64,000 nucleotides of DNA from Heloderma charlesbogerti (lineage: Eukaryota > Chordata > Lepidosauria > Squamata > Helodermatidae): assembly GCA_026122225.1 (NCBI GenBank), contig JANEZZ010002763.1, forward strand, positions 124,001 to 188,000. The letters run 5' to 3'. Every line of letters begins with the position of its first letter. The first letter of the stretch is position 1. Positions 33,431 through 43,876 of this stretch are shown here, piece by piece. The position numbers were made by a program, and so were the translations under genes. The notes below the pieces were generated by a model that saw nothing but the letters and a program-made list of their open reading frames with translations, made no database searches and was not told where the DNA came from.

Positions 33431-33999
33431 AAGCCATCATGTGCCCCAGGTGCCATGGACCAGATTAGGCAGACGCATTCAGTCTTTCCCAACACTAGGG
33501 GTGCTCAGTTGGTTGTGTGAATTGCTGGAATATCTGCAACTGTTCCAGAGCAAGAGCAGTTCCTTTTCTGTATAGGGTACAGATAGCAGAAAAGAAGAAG
33601 AGTTAAGTAACGCTTTTAGGGGCTAAACTCAAAATAATTCAAATGAATAGAACCTCCAAGGACTTTCGACATTAGAAATTAAAGAGGTGAGGAGCAAGAA
33701 GTGTCCTGCAGGGTTGTCAGCTTTTTACTTGCCCTGCTTTAACAGCAGACTGACCACAGGTGAACCTTTTTTGATGGCATGGAAAAAGAAAACTGGTGGG
33801 GAAAGCTTCAAGGCTTATATTTGTGTGTGCCAAGTTGCTTAAAAATCACAGGAACAGGGCTGGTAAAAAGCTGCCAACTTTCTCTGTGCCAATTTAAACC
33901 ACGTCCCTCGGTGGTTACATCAATGGGCCTGCCTGACATAGCAGGAAGCTTAATGGGTGCTGTAAGTAACCAAGGATGCAAATAGGTCTGCACCTTTGA
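33431..33999. other. No gene recognised
   Basis: Unassigned sequence. Confidence 0.4.
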
Positions 34000-34600
34000 C
34001 TATGCGCAGGGTTGTAGCGGAGCAAAGGCTCGTAGGGTGGAAGCACTGGGACTTTTTGATGTTATTGTCCCTGCTAATCATCTGCCACTGTCCCTTTGCT
34101 GCAATCCCCACAGTACCTGAGGGAAAATTTCCCAGCAACAAAATAGTTTGCAATGCAAAGTATTTGGGGGTGGCTTGGTCTTGAATGGGCAATGAAGGTT
34201 AGCTTTACAAAAGACTTGCTCCTGGTGGAGATGAAAAGTGCTAGAACTGGTTTGTTGATACAGATCAACACAGCTGCTTGAATTTCCAGACTGCCCTTGA
34301 GGGTGTAGCTATAGGGACTGTCATGCTGGGTGCCTGCACTTAAAAAATTCCCATGGCACCACTGGCAGACACCAAGATTGTGGGTGTTTCCAGAGGAAGC
34401 AATCACCCTGTTGCATTTATGGAATTTTACAGGGGGTCGACATGAAATCGTCTACCATTTGCAATCCTCCTGTGTTTTCCCACCACTTCTTCCATTTTTC
34501 TTCTTGCCACAGAAAATCTGGTAAGGGGGAGAAGATGGAATAGGTGCACAATTTTTTATTGCCGGCACTAGGAATAGTGTCTGTCTGGAAGCACCCTGTG
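34000..34600 (+). repeat. Dispersed repeat, related to 56480-56900 and 60220-60440
   Basis: GCAAAGTATTTGGGGGTGGC, TTGAATGGGCAAT, GACTTGCTCCTGGTGGAG and AGAACTGGTTTGTTGAT match the reverse strand of 56480-56900 in order. The right part (GTGTTTTCCCACCACTTCTT, GGAATAGGTGCACAATTT) matches 60265-60440. It looks like two transposon-derived blocks side by side. Confidence 0.5.
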
Positions 34601-34799
34601 ACTGCATCACCTGATCTTATATTTACCTTCAGACTGGTACAGGAGGCTCAGAACATCCATTGTGTTGCAGCGAATCCATCAAGATGTGTTAATGCCAACA
34701 TAACTCTACTGAACCAACTACAGCAGCTAGAGATACAAGTCCAAGTATTTTTCAAATGGAACGAATTTGACTTTGTAGCACTGTGACGTTCTCGACAGA

Positions 34800-34935
34800 A
34801 TGTTGGATTTGGAAAGGGCTAGGTGCTGAGTTCAAATTCCTGATTAGGCATTAAGCTTAGCAGTGGGCATAGGCCAATCACTGCCTCTTAGCCTAACTTA
34901 CCTCATAAGGGTGCTGTGAAGATAAAGAGGCTTAA
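34800..34935 (+). mobile_element. MIR-like SINE fragment
   Basis: GAGTTCAAATTCCTG (B box), CATAGGCCAATCACTGCCTC and CCTCATAAGGGTGCTGTGAAG follow the order of the family at 16302, diverged. Confidence 0.55.
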
Positions 34936-35045
34936 AGGCACAATTCTATGCATGTTTAGACAGAAAAGGTGCAATTCTACGCATGTTTAGACAGAAAAAA
35001 GTCCTACAACTCACAGCATCCTCCAGCCAGCATCCTTGGAGGAAG
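34936..35045. repeat. Duplicated MITE end
   Basis: GCACAATTCTATGCATGTTT and GTGCAATTCTACGCATGTTT lie in tandem, each followed by AGACAGAAAA. The unit resembles the terminus of the MITE at 47268-47405. Confidence 0.6.
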
Positions 35046-35079
35046 GGGAGAATAAAATGAATATTGAGAGAAACTTGTT

Positions 35080-35316
35080 TTTATTTATTTATATTTATTA
35101 TTACATTTATATCCCATCTGTTTTTCCTCTTGCAAGGAACCCAAGGTGGCTTACATGGTCTTCCATTTTATCCTTACAACAACCCTGTGAGGTAGGCTAG
35201 GCTGAGAGTCTGTGACTGGCCCAAGTCACCCAGTAAGCTTCATGGCTGAGTGAGGACTAGTACCTGGATATCCCAAGTCCCAGTCCAACACTCTAACTAC
35301 TACACCACACTGCTTG
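35080..35316 (-). mobile_element. tRNA-derived MIR-like SINE
   Basis: Minus-strand copy. A TTTA-rich tail at the left is followed by CTTGCAAGGAACCCAAGGTGG, ACAACCCTGTGAGGTAGGC and CAACACTCTAACTACTACACC (reversed head). Confidence 0.87.
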
Positions 35317-35344
35317 TTCTGTTAACAGAAAGAACTGTTTGAGA

Positions 35345-35520
35345 GTAGAACAGACCGTTTCAGGAGATGGTGGGCTCTCCTTTTCTGGAAGTATTTAAGC
35401 AGAGGCTGGACAGCCATCTGTCAGAGAGGCTGTGGTTGCATCCTGCACTGAAGATCCTGAACTGAGCAAGAAGTTGGACTAGATGACTTCCAGGTCCCTT
35501 CCAACTCTATAATTCTACAA
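35345..35520 (+). mobile_element. CR1 LINE 3' end
   Basis: GGAGATGGTGGGCTCTCCTT, GGCTGGACAGCCATCTGTC and TTGGACTAGATGACTTCCAGG, then CTATAATTCTACA, form the canonical CR1 3' untranslated end. Confidence 0.85.
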
Positions 35521-36185
35521 ATACATTTAAAATGGCTTGCTACAGATTTTGGGGGAGGGTTAACCCACAAACGTGTCCAGATGACCACAAAATAGAACGA
35601 TTGGGCTATTTTAAGACTGTTCTAAAGGCAATGCTATGTGAACAAGGGTGCAAGAACACACACGCAAAAAAGCAGGGTTCATGCGCCACACAAACCCAGC
35701 TCTGTAGAAGTCTTGGGTAATAAATTAGTTGCAAGGAAAAATAAATAAAATTTTTACTATATTCTGAACAGCTGGTGTTTCATTTTATGGAGTTATTTTC
35801 CAAGGAGCTCCACTGGGGAAGAAAAATAAGATCCCCATGAGCAGAACTGGTTTAATGTTTTTCAGGGTAATGCAGTTTTGAAGGCCCTGCAAGTTTGGAT
35901 GGCACTGAAGAGCAATATAAGATTTGTCTTTTTAAAAACTGTTCCAAAAAGTTAAATACATTCAGAGCTGACACTGACAACTTCACTCCACTCTGTGCCA
36001 CCCTGGTGCCACCCCGCCCCACCCTGTAACTTTACCAGGCAGCAGAAGGGAAGGGTCCCTTTCTGTCTGTCTATCTGTCTTTTTATTTAGGAGCTGGAGT
36101 CAGGATGGATCAAGAGCTCAAAGGGAGTTGTGGATCTAGCAAAGAGTCAGAATAGACTGGAGGCTGTATATACTATCAGGTCAAC
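35521..36185. other. No gene recognised
   Basis: A short CTGT/CTAT run near 36064. No coding signal. Confidence 0.45.
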
Positions 36186-36202
36186 TCCTCCGCTAACAAG
36201 TG

Positions 36203-36358
36203 CCTGATCTCGTCTGATCTCGGAAGCTAAGCAGGGTCAGCCCTGGTTAGTACTTGGATGGGGGACTGCCTGGGAATCAGGCTTCCTGCACTGAGCAGGG
36301 GGTTGGACTCGATGGTCTTGTAGGCCCCTCCCAACCCTACGATTCTATGAATTTATGA
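36203..36358 (+). mobile_element. 5S rRNA-headed SINE with CR1 tail
   Basis: 36203-36277 matches vertebrate 5S rRNA from about base 27 onward. It includes the internal promoter pieces GGAAGCTAAGCAGGGTC, TGGTTAGTACTTGGATGG and GGGACTGCCTGGGAAT. From about 36281 the sequence becomes a CR1 3' end (GGGGGTTGGACTCGATGG, CTCCCAACCCTACGATTCTATGA). The 5' quarter of 5S is missing or diverged. This is a chimera, not a functional 5S gene. The CR1 tail suggests mobilisation by CR1 reverse transcriptase (inference). Confidence 0.8.
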
Positions 36359-36367
36359 ATCAGTACT

Positions 36368-36486
36368 TGGATAAGCTTCCTACTTGTCTGCTGGTTCATT
36401 GCTCGCAGTCGGGTCTTTCTCCTCCTCCTGATAGAACCTTTCTTCTGAGTAGCTCTGTCCTCCTGAGCCTTCTGGAAACTAGATGG
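36368..36486. repeat. 119-bp direct repeat, left copy
   Basis: Identical base for base to 36815-36933. It starts TGGATAAGCTTCC and ends GGAAACTAGATGG. The two copies enclose a single SINE. Confidence 0.97.
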
Positions 36487-36814
36487 CTTAGTGGTTAAGA
36501 TGCTGAACTGCAGACTGGAAGGTCGGCAGGACAGCAGTTCGAGACCCAAGTGCTGCGTGACGGAATGAGCTCCCGTCTTCAGTCCCAGCTTCTGCCAACC
36601 TAGCAGTTCGAAAGCAAGAAATTGCAAGGAGATAAATAGGTACTGCCTCGGCGGGAAAGGCAACAGCGTTCCGTGCACCTCGATGTTCAGTCATGCCGGC
36701 CACATGACCACGGAAGCATCTTCGGACAGCGCTGGCTCTTCGGCTTAGAAATGGGGATGAGCACCGCACCCTAGAGTCGGACACGACTGGTTGGGGACAC
36801 CTTTACCTTTTACG
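36487..36814 (+). mobile_element. Sauria-type SINE with BovB-like tail
   Basis: The tRNA-like head has GGCTTAGTGGTTAAGATGC (A box) and CAGCAGTTCGAGACCC (B box). The 3' end AGAGTCGGACACGACTGG is the reverse complement of the BovB 3' end seen at 14258 (CAGTCGTGTCCGACTCTTC). This is the design described for Sauria SINEs, mobilised by BovB. The shared AGATGG at the left border makes the exact start ambiguous by a few bases. Confidence 0.88.
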
Positions 36815-36933
36815 TGGATAAGCTTCCTACTTGTCTGCTGGTTCATTGCTCGCAGTCGGGTCTTTCTCCTCCTCCTGATAGAACCTTTCTTCTGAGTAGC
36901 TCTGTCCTCCTGAGCCTTCTGGAAACTAGATGG
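36815..36933. repeat. 119-bp direct repeat, right copy
   Basis: Identical to 36368-36486, immediately downstream of the SINE. Confidence 0.97.
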
Positions 36934-37319
36934 GTACTCCTCCAGCAATGCTTAGTTTCCCACCAGGTCTACTGTGCCACTTTTGCACTTTTTACTTGGG
37001 GGACGAAGCAGAAGATTCAGGAACTGAGGCAGGGCTCAAGATAGGGCCGGAGGGGTTAGTGGGTCTGCTGCATATTCGTCCAGGTCTTCGGTGGGAGTGA
37101 GCATTTCAGCGGAGTCCCAGTGCTTTTCTTCTGGAGAGGTCTCTCCAGGCTCCAGCTCAGATAGGATCCTGACAACTACAGAGAGCACAAACAACACAAA
37201 GGCCATGGCAGTTTCCCAGTCCTCTGGGGTCTCGAGCATGGTGCCTGTGGGCACCAGTGTGTCCACAGACACCTCTCTTGGTGTCCACCAGGCTCCCTGC
37301 CCCTTCTGATCTTAATTTT

Positions 37320-37632
37320 ATTTGTTTTTTACTGAGAGGCTGCCATGCTGCAAAGCAAAGAGCCGCCCCCCAGCACTATCTTTATTTGAGTTCAAAAGAG
37401 TGGTTTTGTGTTTGGAGCTCAGACCCTGCCTCTGCCTCGTACATCAGGTTGTTAAGCCAGTTACTTTTAGTCTCACCATTTTGCTTCCTGGGAAATGTGT
37501 GTATTGTGACCGGCCATTTTATGAATGAGCAAGCCCCTCATGGCATCTATTTTCTGAGAGTGCCCAGGGCACTTGCTCAAAATTACAAATATGCCCACCA
37601 AGCCAAAACGATTGGAGACCCTTGCTCCAAAC
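37320..37632 (+). repeat. Dispersed repeat family, copy 3
   Basis: GCTGCAAAGCAAAGAGCCGC, TTCAAAAGAGTGGTTTTGTG, CAGTTACTTTTAGTCTCACC and a closing AATATGCCCACCAAGCC ... GGAGACCC follow the order of 19310-19725. The first half also matches the reverse strand of 60400-60570. Confidence 0.6.
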
Positions 37633-37784
37633 CATGATTTGGACCATTGGAATGTTACATCCGTTATTATTACATCATCATCATTATCACTGCTTGTGCT
37701 TTGTGAAGCTCTGAAGAGCTTAGGATCCAGGTACCTGCCCCCATACTAATCGATTTATTGAGGTAAACTTTGAGCTCTCTTCTA

Positions 37785-38090
37785 GGGGTCCCCAGCATCC
37801 AGGATAAGGCAGTTGGTGATCAGAGAGAGAAAGCCTTCTTGGTGGTGACTCTCCATTTGTGGAATTCCCTCCCCAAGGAGGTTTGCTTGACGCCAGCTTT
37901 GTTATCCATTGGCACCAGGCAAAGACATTTTTTTATTCTCCAGGGCTTTACAATGTTTTTCCACCCTCTTTTAACGTGTTCTTTAACATGTTCTTTCTTA
38001 AATTTTAATTATGTATTGGCCTATTTTTGCAAACTGCCCTGGAAATTCTGCTGAAGGGCAGTATATGCATCTTTTAAATAAATGAATAAC
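37785..38090 (+). mobile_element. L2 LINE 3' end
   Basis: Translation includes KAFLVVTLHLWNSLPKEV, the L2 C-terminal phrase. A frame slip and an untranslated end finishing TTTTAAATAAATGAATAA follow. Confidence 0.82.
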
Positions 38091-39214
38091 GGAGCCTGGA
38101 TTAATTGATTGAATTGGTATATATTTTGGAAGGAGAGGGATTCCATAGTTCATGAAGATTTCATTTGAGGACAGTGTACACAACAGTGCCTTCTTCTGGA
38201 CAGAACTGGAACTCCTCCATTGCACATCTCATGGATTACATTGGATTTTGATTGTCAGGAAGTTGGAGAGGATTTGTGGATTTTTAATTATTATTTTTTG
38301 CCACAGGTGCCAAAATAACTTGGCTGTCCTTGGTTACTATGGATCTTGGCAGTGGGGGAGCCATTTGCTGCTCGGCTTCAGGCAGCAAAAAGTGTTGGTC
38401 CAGAGTATTGGATCAGCAGCAGCAGTGGCCTGGGGGCAGGGGGCATGTGGGGCCTGAACTGCAGTGGTGGGGTGCAGGGAGCATCAGTGGCTCTGTGAAT
38501 TCCTTTAGAAATTAAAGTGAAACAAGTTTGTTTGTTCTAATTCTGCAAGTGACTCGGGCCACATAACCCAAGGTAGAGGATATGTTTTGTTATGGGAACC
38601 AGTTTGTAGGCTAATTGCTCTCTTTCCTATTGTCTATATCAGCTTTCCCCAAGCTGTTTCCCTACAGATGTGTTGGACTCAGGGGCATTGCTGACCACTT
38701 AAAATATTTGGGGCCCAGGCCCACAGGGCACAAATCTGCATTAAAAATTGGATATGCTAATTTAGTTTATATATGCAAATTTAGAAATAATAACTAGAAT
38801 TCATTTAAATTTCAAAATAGGCAAAGCCAGCTAATTAATTTCTCATTGAAATTGTCTCAAATACAATGAGTTCTTCAATTAATGTGCAGACTCAGATTAT
38901 CCCAAAGCAATGGAAAAAGTCTCTCCCCCCAAGTTTAATTGCCATGCAGGGGACAAATTTGTTTGTGTGTGTGTGGGGGGGGGGGTGTTGCAGCATGTAG
39001 GAAGGGGAGAGTTAGCCGTTTACTCCCCAGTTAGCCCTGTTGAAAATTGCCCCTGCTTGGCAATTAGGCTGAGAAAAAAAACTTCCACTGATTCCAACGG
39101 ACACTCAAAGCTCTGTCAAATAGTTCCAGGGCAGTCAGAAATAGATTCGGGGGTCAGGCCCCGTGGAGCCTATGCCTAGTAACGCCAGTGGCTGGATTCA
39201 ACTCTATTGTCTCT
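38091..39214. other. No gene recognised
   Basis: Unassigned. Short GCA repeats near 38415 and a GTGTGT/G-run near 38960. Confidence 0.4.
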
Positions 39215-39466
39215 AGCCACATGTGGCAGGCACCAGGTTGGGAAAGGCTGCTCTAGATCACATTCTTGTCATCAGTTGATTCACTCTGGCAATTTGAGCT
39301 AAGGGCATTTTTCTTGCTAAATCTACAGACATCTGCTTCTGCCTTCCCCAGCCTGGTGCCCTCCAGTTGTGCTGGACTACAACCCCCAGCACCCCCAGCC
39401 AACATGGCTCTCTGGGATGCTGGGAGTTGTAGTCCAACACACCTGGAAGGCAACAAGTTAGGGAAG
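39215..39466. mobile_element. hAT-like palindromic MITE (half copy and full copy)
   Basis: 39215-39256 is a right half (GGCACCAGGTTGGGAAAGGC). 39343-39466 is a whole element: CTGGTGCCCTCCAGTTGTG on the left pairs with CACACCTGGAAGGCAAC on the right around GGACTACAAC and GTTGTAGTCC. Other members lie at 43401, 44891, 45171, 47463, 54381 and 58385. Confidence 0.75.
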
Positions 39467-40675
39467 TCCAGTCAATATAGACTCATCGTTTTCTATCTCC
39501 CTAAATAAAAGGAGTCTGGATATAATGCAGTGCTGGAGCTTCTTCTTTAGCACAAGATATTACAGCTATGCATTCTCCTAAAATATATTACATATAATGA
39601 AATAAAACAAACATTGTGCATCAAGGTAACCCAACGCGAGTTCCCAAAAACCTGAATTCTGTGACTTTATAAGTAATGCAAATTAAGCTAAATTTGTATG
39701 TATATTATGCATGAATCAACATGTTTCTGCTTGTCATACGAAGTGGCAAGGCACAGCACTGAGACCCTGCCCAAGACTACTGGGAAATCGTAGTTATTCA
39801 GTACTCTGCTCTCTGAGATTTCCCCAATATGCAGTCAAACCATAAGGCCTAGAAACTTGAGAGCATCAGGAATCTAAATTCTGCACCCAATATTACTTTC
39901 TGTGTTCCCCCACCCCATGCTTGCAGAGAATGACAGAATATATAATTAACTGTGGCTACAGCCTAGTGAGTGCTTATAGTACTTGTCATATTTTCCTTAA
40001 AACGTGTTTTGTTTTTTTAAAAAAAGAAAGTTAAAGAGCTGACAACCCAACTGGAACTAAGCCCAGGTCAGCAAAACTAGCTGCTGGTGGTGCCCTCTCC
40101 CTCCTCCTTCTCCTACCAACTCCTCCCGTACAAGAACAAGCGTTTCAATTCAGGGATTTCCGTTGTAATCGGATGTGTTAGTTTTATGATTTTTATCTGC
40201 AAAGCTACTGTAGCTAGCTACCAACAACAGAAATTCCAGAAAGCAGCGATCTTTTCAATGGGCTTTGAAACCAGCTCTCTGTAATGGAGTTATTTGTTCC
40301 TTGGTACGTTGTGGGTGGTGAGAAATCGACGGGCATTCAGCTCTCTCTCTCTGTGTTTTTAAATAGGAGGTGCTGTGACTCAAATAAGCTTGGAAATTAT
40401 GCCATGTGCCTTGGTAGCAATGGTTGAAGTCACATGGGGGTCAACTGCAATGTTGCACTAGAAAGAGCACCTCCACACGAAACACATCTTTATTTGTCCC
40501 AGGAAATATGCTTTGAGAATAGGCCCCAGTGAAACCTGGGGCTGCTCCTTTCAAGATTATTTATGTGAAGTATTTTTATGTTGTTCCTCAGCCAAAAAGG
40601 CTCTCAGAACAGCTTATATATAATTAATTAACCCATGTCTGCAGGCTTACACTCTAAAAATACATGACACACAAG
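39467..40675. other. No gene or repeat recognised
   Basis: AT-rich, with no supported reading frame. Confidence 0.45.
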
Positions 40676-41130
40676 TAGGGATGTAGGGACTGGGTAAAAT
40701 CCGTTCTGTGTTCCGTGAATTGTCAGGTGCCTTTCATTCCATCATCCGTCCATCGACGGAATGCACATTTGTGCAAATTCACATGTGCGAAAATGTGCAA
40801 ATTCCCCCCAAATATTTATTTATTTATTTATTGCATTTATACCCCGCCTTTTTTCCTCTTGCAAGGAACCCAAGGTGGCTTACATTATCCTCCTCCTCTC
40901 CATTTTATCCTTGGGCCTACAGGGGAAATGCACATTTTTGGCCAGGGGGAGGGGGTTGCATATTTTTCTATGAGGACATTTATGCAAAATTCGGGAAAGT
41001 TAGAAAACGGGTCCACAGGTCTGCAGAATCCACCTGAAAGGGGAAAAGCCAGTCTGCTGCCGAATCCATGGGTTGGATCCATGAAAATCTGAATTCTCTT
41101 GGTTCTGCTGCAGGTATCTCTGACATCTTT
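40676..41130. mobile_element. MITE with 10-bp direct flanks, carrying a SINE tail
   Basis: Starts TAGGGATGTAGGG and is flanked by GACACACAAG at 40666-40675 and 41131-41140. The interior repeats TGCACATTTGTGC, GTGCAAATTC and TGCACATTTTTGG, as in the elements at 51600 and 61192. An internal minus-strand SINE 3' part sits at 40815-40912. Confidence 0.72.
40815..40912 (-). mobile_element. MIR-like SINE 3' part, nested
   Basis: A TTTA-rich tail followed by ATACCCCGCCTTTTTTCCTC and GGAACCCAAGGTGGCTTAC, the reversed 3' part of the SINE at 35080. The head is absent. Confidence 0.8.
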
Positions 41131-41206
41131 GACACACAAGGAAAGAGGAGTGGGAAGGGAAGTGGGAAAAAGGTAATTCTTTTAGTAGGGTTGGTGAGCC
41201 CAGTGT

Positions 41207-43195
41207 AGAATCATAGAATCATAGAATAGGAGTGTTGGAAGGGGTCTACAAGGCCATTGAGTCCAACCCCCTGCTCAATGCAGGAATCTAAGTCAGAGCA
41301 TCCCTGACAGATGGCTGTCCAGCCTCGTCTTGAATGTCTCCAGTGTGGGAGAGCCCACTACCTCCCTAGTCCATTGTCTAATTGTAGTGTTGTACATTGT
41401 ACAACTAGTAATGGACTAGTTGTAGTCCATTGTCTAATGTAATTCCATTGTCGTATTGCTCTAACAGTCGGGAAGTTTTTCCTGATGTTCAGCTGGAATC
41501 TGGCTTCTTGTCACTTGAGCCCATTATTCCGTGTCCTGCACTCTGGGATGATGGAGAAGAAATGCTGGCCATCCTCTCTGTGACAACCTTCCAAGTACTT
41601 GAAGAGAGCTATCATATCTCCCCTCGGTCTTCTCTTGTCAAGGCTAAACATGCCCAGTTCTTTCAGTCTCTCTCTCTTCATAGGGCTTTGTTTCCAGTCC
41701 CCTGATCATCTTTGTTGCCCTCCTCTGAACCCTCTCCAGTTTGTCTGCATCCTTCTTAAAATGTGGTGCCCAGAACTGGACATGGTACTTCAGATGAGGC
41801 CTAACCAGTGCTGAGTAGAGGGGAACTAATACTTCCCGGGATTTGGAAGCTATGCTTCTATTAATGCAGCCCAAAAAAGCATTTGCCTTTTTTGCAGCCA
41901 CATCATATTGTTGGCTCATATTCAGCCTGTGATCTACAACAATTCCAAGATCCTTCTCGCTTGTAGTGTTGTTGAGCCATGTCTCCCCCATCTTGTAACT
42001 GTGCATTTGGTTTCTTTTTCCTAGGTGCAGAACTTGGCATGTATCCCTATTAAATGTCATTCTGTTTTCTGCCCAGCGCTCCAGTCTATCAAGATCACTT
42101 TGAATTTTGTTTCTGTCTTCCAAAGTATTAGCTATCCCGCCCAATTTTGTGTCATCTGCAAATCTGATCAGCATTCCCTGCACCTCCTCCTCCAAGTCAT
42201 TAATAAAAATGTTGAAGAGCACTGAGCCCCAGGACTGAGCCCTGTGGTACCCCGCTCGTTGCTTCTCCCCAGTTTGAGAAGATCCTATTGATAAGCACTC
42301 TTTGAGTCTGATTCTGTAGCCAACTGTGGATCCACCAGATCATTGTTTCATCTAGCCTACTTTGAGCTAGTTTGCTTATCAGGATATCATGGGGCACTTT
42401 GTCGAAAGCTTTGCTGAAGTCGAAGTATATTATGTCTACAGCATTCCCGCAGTCCACAAGGCAGGTTACTTGATCAAAAAATGAGATCAAATTCGTCTGG
42501 CAGGATTTGTTCTTGACAAATCCATGTTGGCTTCGAGTAATCACTGCATTGTTGTCAAGGTGCTTCCGGATGGATTGCTTTATCATCTGCTCCAGAATTT
42601 CCCCAGGGATTGATGTCAGACTGACTGGTCTGTAGTTCCCAGGTTCCTCCTTTTTACCCTTTTTGAAGGTAGGGACAACATTAGCTCTCCTCCAGTCATC
42701 TGGCACTTCTCCCGTCCTCCATGATTTCTCAAAAAGAATAGACAGTGGTTCTGAGAGTTCTTCTGCCAGTTCCTTTATTACTCTAGGTTGCAGTTCGTCT
42801 GGCCCTGGAGATTTGAACTAATTCAAAGTAATTAGGTGTTCCTTGACCATATGCCTATCGATCTCAAGCTGCAATCCTGCTCCTTCAGCCTGTACTTTGC
42901 CTTTGCCAGGGGGTCATAGACCCTCTTTTGGGAGAAGACTGAGCTAAAGTAGGAATTGAGCATCTCTGCCTTTTCTTTGTCCTCTGATATCATTTTGCCA
43001 TCCTTATTTATTAGCTGAACCACCATTTCTTTCCTCTGCCTTTTACTATGAACGTAGCTGAAGAAAGCCTTTTTGTTGTTTTTAGCATCCCTCGCTAACC
43101 TCAGCTCGTTCTCAGCTTTAGCCTTCCTGATACCATCCCTGCAATTCTGTGCTACCTGCCTGTACTCTTCCTTTGTTGCTTGGCCTAATATGTGT
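41207..43195 (-). mobile_element. CR1 LINE, 5'-truncated, ~2 kb
   Basis: The 3' end is the CR1 hallmark, repeated ATCATAGAATC units at 41207-41227. The untranslated region has CCAACCCCCTGCTCAATGC and GATGGCTGTCCAGCCTCG. A local duplication of GTCCATTGTCTAAT at about 41370-41445 disturbs it. The coding part runs to about 43195. No target duplication, as usual for CR1. Confidence 0.93.
41644..43190 (-). pseudogene. CR1 reverse transcriptase
   Basis: From 43190 leftward: the pre-RT linker (KAFFSYVHSKRQRK, LINKDGKMISEDKEKAEML); the RT core at 42200-42706 with NYRPVSLTS, YFDFSKAFDKVPH (motif A) and SGVPQGSVLG; then a one-base frame change near 42220; then 41644-42222 with the catalytic FADD at about 42151-42162, LERWAENRMTFNRDTCQVLHLG, LYSALVRPHLKY and QRRATKMIRGLE. 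Motif residues are intact. The endonuclease is missing through 5' truncation. Confidence 0.92.
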
Positions 43196-43400
43196 ATTAT
43201 TAGTTATTACATCCTGTCTTTCTTACATTAGTTGAGTTCAAAGTGGCATATGCTGGATCACTAGACAGCCTCTCATCCAGGGACTGGCCTGACCCAGACT
43301 TGCTTAGCTTCAGCAAGATTGGTGGATCATGTGCCATTAGACTATGCAATGTACAGAAAACAAATTCTTTCCTACATTCCTTCACAATCTCTTAAGTAAG

Positions 43401-43535
43401 CATGGGGAACCTCAACCTGTGGTCCTCCAGATGTTGCTGGACTTCAACTCTCATCAGCCTCAGCCAATATGGCCAATGGTCAGGGGTGATGGGAACTGTA
43501 ATCCAACAGCATCTGGAGGGCGACAGTTTCCCACT
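43401..43535. mobile_element. hAT-like palindromic MITE
   Basis: AACCTGTGGTCCTCCAGATG pairs with CATCTGGAGGGCGACAG. The core reads AATATGGCCAATGG. Same family as 39343. Confidence 0.75.
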
Positions 43536-43762
43536 CCTTCTCTACAGGCTAATGTACACATTCAGAGAAAGCACGTGCTCACAAAAAGTGGAATTGTATT
43601 GTACCATTTCAGAATGGAGTCTGTCAGAGTGTGTGGTTGAATGTTCCTCCACAGCAAAGACTCCTTACCTGTGGAAAGCTAGCTTGTCAGCAGAGATACC
43701 AACAAAAGCACACTGGACTCTAGCCAAGGCAAGCTTTGCAAACTCCCACATTCTTCTCTGGC

Positions 43763-43876
43763 TTAGAGAATTACAGCCCTGCTAGATCAGACCAAGGATC
43801 CATCTAGTCTGGCATTCTGTTCACACGGTGGCCAACCAACTGCCCATGGGAAACCCACAAGCAGGACATGAGTACA
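43763..43876 (-). mobile_element. CR1 3' end fragment
   Basis: AGCCCTGCTAGATCAGACCA, CATTCTGTTCACACGGTGG and CCCACAAGCAGGACATGAG, cut off abruptly at about 43876 where the composite begins. Confidence 0.78.

Larger units (their letters stand above)
36365..37174 (-). mobile_element. LTR-like element split by a SINE
   Basis: On the minus strand it starts TGTCAGGATCCTATCTGAGC at 37174, as do the LTRs at 52245 (TGTCAGGG) and 54951 (TGTCAGATGG). It runs through Glu/Asp-coding then Arg-rich sequence in the same positions as those LTRs. The far end is not recognisable and no target duplication was found. A Sauria-type SINE at 36487-36814 interrupts it, with 119 bp repeated on both sides. Confidence 0.5.

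Noticed and set aside
36203..36277. A functional 5S rRNA gene
   Set aside because: The first ~26 bases and the last ~15 are missing or replaced, and the sequence passes directly into a CR1 tail.
36368..36933. A CRISPR-like repeat-spacer pair
   Set aside because: Only two 119-bp copies around a eukaryotic SINE; the context is vertebrate.
37036..37272. 78-residue acidic minus-strand ORF as a small host protein
   Set aside because: It overlaps the start of an LTR-like element, and related acidic coding-like sequence occurs in the other LTRs of the family.
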